Below, piece after piece: positions 11,962 to 13,315 of a DNA stretch of 13,315 bases. This DNA is from an uncultured Trueperaceae bacterium (GTDB taxonomy: Bacteria > Deinococcota > Deinococci > Deinococcales > Trueperaceae), in the NCBI GenBank assembly GCA_937907415.1, contig CALCHY010000153.1, forward strand, positions 1 to 13,315, written 5' to 3'. A program made the position numbers and the translations under genes. Position 1 is the stretch's first letter; every line of letters begins with the position of its first letter. The notes beneath the pieces are model-generated. The model was given only the letters and a program-made list of their open reading frames with translations, ran no database searches and was not told where the DNA came from.

Positions 11962-13017
11962 ATGACTTCCAAGATCGCCGACCTGTTGGGTCCAGACGCC
12001 GAGGCATTGCTCAGCTACCAAGCACGCGGCATCGACCGCGGACGCCTCCACTTGCCTGGACCCGATTTCGTCAGCCGCAGCTTCGGGCCAAGCGACCGGA
12101 GTCCGCGCGTGCTGCGCAGCTTGCAGTCCTTGTACGACCATGGGCGCTTGGCTGGCACTGGCTACATGTCGATCCTGCCTGTCGATCAGGGTGTCGAGCA
12201 CTCGGCTGGCGCGTCGTTCTCGAAGAACCCGGACTACTTCGATCCCGAGAAGATAGTCGAGCTGGCCATCGAGGGTGGTTGCAACGCCGTTGCGTCGACG
12301 TTCGGTGTCCTCGGCCTTACGGCGCGCAAGTACGCGCACCTCATCCCGTTCATCGTCAAGATCAACCACAACCAGTTGATGACCTACCCGATGGTGCATG
12401 AGCAGGTCCTGTTCGGCACGGTCGACGAGGCGTACGACATGGGTGCCGTTGCCGTCGGGGCCACCATCTACTTCGGCAGTCCAGACTCGAACCGCCAGAT
12501 CATCGAGGTGGCGGAGGCCTTCGCGTACGCCCACGAGCTCGGCATGGCGACGGTCTTGTGGTGCTACACGCGTAACGACGCCTTCAAGGTCGGCGGGGTC
12601 GATTACAGCGTCTCAGCCGATTTGACGGGTCAGGCGAACCAGCTTGGTGTCACCATCCAGGCCGACATCGTGAAGCAGAAACTTCCCGAGAACAACGGTG
12701 GGTTCAAGGCCGTTGGCTTCGGGCGCACCGACCCGCGCATGTACTCCGAGCTCGTGCCTGACAACCATCCGATCGAGATGGTCAGGTGGCAGGTAGCGAA
12801 CTCGTACATGGGCCGCGTTGGGCTGATCAACTCAGGCGGCGCGTCGGGTGACGATGACTTCGCCGAGGCCGCGCGTACCGCTGTCTTGAACAAGCGCGGC
12901 GGAGGCAGCGGCCTCATCACGGGACGCAAGGCGTTCCAGAGACCGATGGCGGAGGGCGTGAGGCTCCTCAACCTCATCCAAGACATCTACCTGGACGACT
13001 CGATAACAGTGGCGTAA
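11962..13017 (+). CDS. fbaB: Class I fructose-bisphosphate aldolase (FbaB/DhnA type)
   Basis: This 351-residue cytoplasmic enzyme of glycolysis and gluconeogenesis cleaves fructose-1,6-bisphosphate to glyceraldehyde-3-phosphate and dihydroxyacetone phosphate through a Schiff base. The TIM-barrel signatures are [17 protein letters not shown] (70-86), VKINHNQLM (132-140), [14 protein letters not shown] (167-180) and [14 protein letters not shown] (234-247). Lys238 is the likely Schiff-base lysine. A phosphate-binding type segment, INSGGASG, is at 289-296. Length and motifs are those of the E. coli FbaB type rather than of animal class I enzymes. ATG 11962 has AGGAG 5 bases upstream. GTG 11956 in the same frame overlaps the ribosome-binding site and is less likely. 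The 118 bp before it contain no convincing promoter. A hairpin at 13039-13062 follows the gene. Confidence 0.94.
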   Translation: MTSKIADLLGPDAEALLSYQARGIDRGRLHLPGPDFVSRSFGPSDRSPRVLRSLQSLYDHGRLAGTGYMSILPVDQGVEHSAGASFSKNPDYFDPEKIVELAIEGGCNAVASTFGVLGLTARKYAHLIPFIVKINHNQLMTYPMVHEQVLFGTVDEAYDMGAVAVGATIYFGSPDSNRQIIEVAEAFAYAHELGMATVLWCYTRNDAFKVGGVDYSVSADLTGQANQLGVTIQADIVKQKLPENNGGFKAVGFGRTDPRMYSELVPDNHPIEMVRWQVANSYMGRVGLINSGGASGDDDFAEAARTAVLNKRGGGSGLITGRKAFQRPMAEGVRLLNLIQDIYLDDSITVA

Positions 13018-13038
13018 GCGCGGGGGAGCTAAAGAAGT

Positions 13039-13062
13039 GGCCCACGCGGGGGGTCGTGGGCC
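13039..13062. terminator. Hairpin between aldolase and tRNA-Ala, possible bidirectional terminator
   Basis: GGCCCACG (13039-13046) and CGTGGGCC (13055-13062) form a perfect 8-bp stem with an 8-base loop, 21 bases after the aldolase stop. No T-run follows on the plus strand. On the minus strand it is followed by ACTTCTTTAG, modestly T-rich. It lies between convergent units and could end either transcript. Confidence 0.45.
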
Positions 13063-13217
13063 GAGTATGAGTGTACCAGTTTGGCAATACACATGGGTAG
13101 CCGTCGTGTGAAATGTGTGCTGCCTCACAGTGGTGGCTGCTGGCGCCGCGACGGGCACAGCCAACGACCACGCGCGGAACGGGGCGAGGGTGAAGGGAGC
13201 TGCTAGCGGCAAGAGGA

Positions 13218-13248
13218 AGGACGACGCCCGTTGCCAGCGCGCCGTCCT
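13218..13248 (-). terminator. Possible terminator of tRNA-Ala
   Basis: AGGACG (13218-13223) pairs with CGTCCT (13243-13248), with three further inner pairs after one mismatch, starting about 15 bases past the tRNA 3' end on the minus strand. TCCTCTT follows on that strand. The weak T-run keeps this tentative. I see no gene in 13018-13262. Confidence 0.3.
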
Positions 13249-13262
13249 ACGCGGTGTTCTCT

Positions 13263-13315
13263 TGGTGGAGCCGAGGGGATTCGAACCCCTGACCTCGTGA
13301 GTGCGATTCACGCGC
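13263..13315 (-). tRNA. tRNA-Ala (anticodon CGC), 5' part cut by window edge
   Basis: The 3' two-thirds of a tRNA are visible on the minus strand: CCA (13265-13263), discriminator A, and the acceptor 3' strand CGGCTCC. The T arm is AGGGG-TTCGAAT-CCCCT, the variable loop is AGGTC, and the anticodon stem is CGTGA/TCACG with loop ATCGCAC, giving anticodon CGC. Position 70 is T, allowing the G3:U70 pair that identifies alanine tRNAs. The D arm and 5' acceptor strand lie beyond the window. It reads GCG alanine codons. Confidence 0.88.

Noticed and set aside
13115..13311. Small ORFs on both strands over the right end
   Set aside because: Their family-like endings (VEPRGFEPLTS, VRGSNPLGST) are the familiar translation of a tRNA T arm, here tRNA-Ala.
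13263..13315. Alternative tRNA identities (Cys GCA, Arg TCG)
   Set aside because: Only a loop of ATCGCAC gives a fully paired 5-bp anticodon stem with T at position 33. T at position 70 and the AGGTC variable loop fit alanine.

Overview
The window is a GC-rich bacterial chromosome segment with compact, co-oriented genes. It carries two tRNA genes, 4-nt ATGA/GTGA gene overlaps, and some genes with a TANNNT -10 box directly before the start codon (leaderless-type). It has no phage, IS or CRISPR sequence. This fits a free-living heterotroph. A Deinococcota (Trueperaceae-like) host is my best guess, from the leaderless promoters and gene content, but it is not proven here.

Left part (about 340-7485): two convergent operons. 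The rightward operon (488-3102) encodes an AtuA/DUF1446 protein, its usual partner DUF4387, and a MurR/RpiR-type regulator. The leftward operon (7359-3111) encodes a DppA-like substrate-binding protein, two DppB/DppC-type permeases and a class-I glutamine-amidotransferase-fold hydrolase of the peptidase C26 (PuuD-like) family. The stop codons of the two operons are 8 bp apart. Both outer promoters carry the same kind of imperfect palindrome (arms CTGYTGYAAGA / TCTTGCAACAG or close variants) at or inside the promoter. The two operons are therefore probably one regulon, with the RpiR protein the obvious candidate regulator. The inferred job is uptake and breakdown of a peptide-like, amide or gamma-glutamyl compound. 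No transporter ATPase is present.

The most striking object is the substrate-binding protein (5848-7359). It is an intact 503-residue ORF with a normal signal peptide, but its family halves are in swapped order. The part that normally ends a DppA-like protein comes directly after the signal peptide. The part that normally begins the mature protein follows it, and the protein stops after the 'AKELLKQAGY' helix that normally sits mid-protein. This is a circular permutation with the breakpoint inside lobe II.

Middle (7539-7704): tRNA-Lys(CTT) with a recognisable promoter and an intrinsic terminator.

Right part (7783-13315): a leftward pair encoding an HXXEE membrane protein and a monomeric sarcosine oxidase/N-methyltryptophan oxidase-type flavoenzyme. 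A rightward series follows: a membrane-anchored J-domain protein with repeated YxxGxxxG modules, a ZIP metal transporter and a class I (FbaB/DhnA-type) fructose-bisphosphate aldolase. The window closes inside a leftward tRNA-Ala(CGC) gene. These look like ordinary housekeeping or accessory genes, each with its own local signals.
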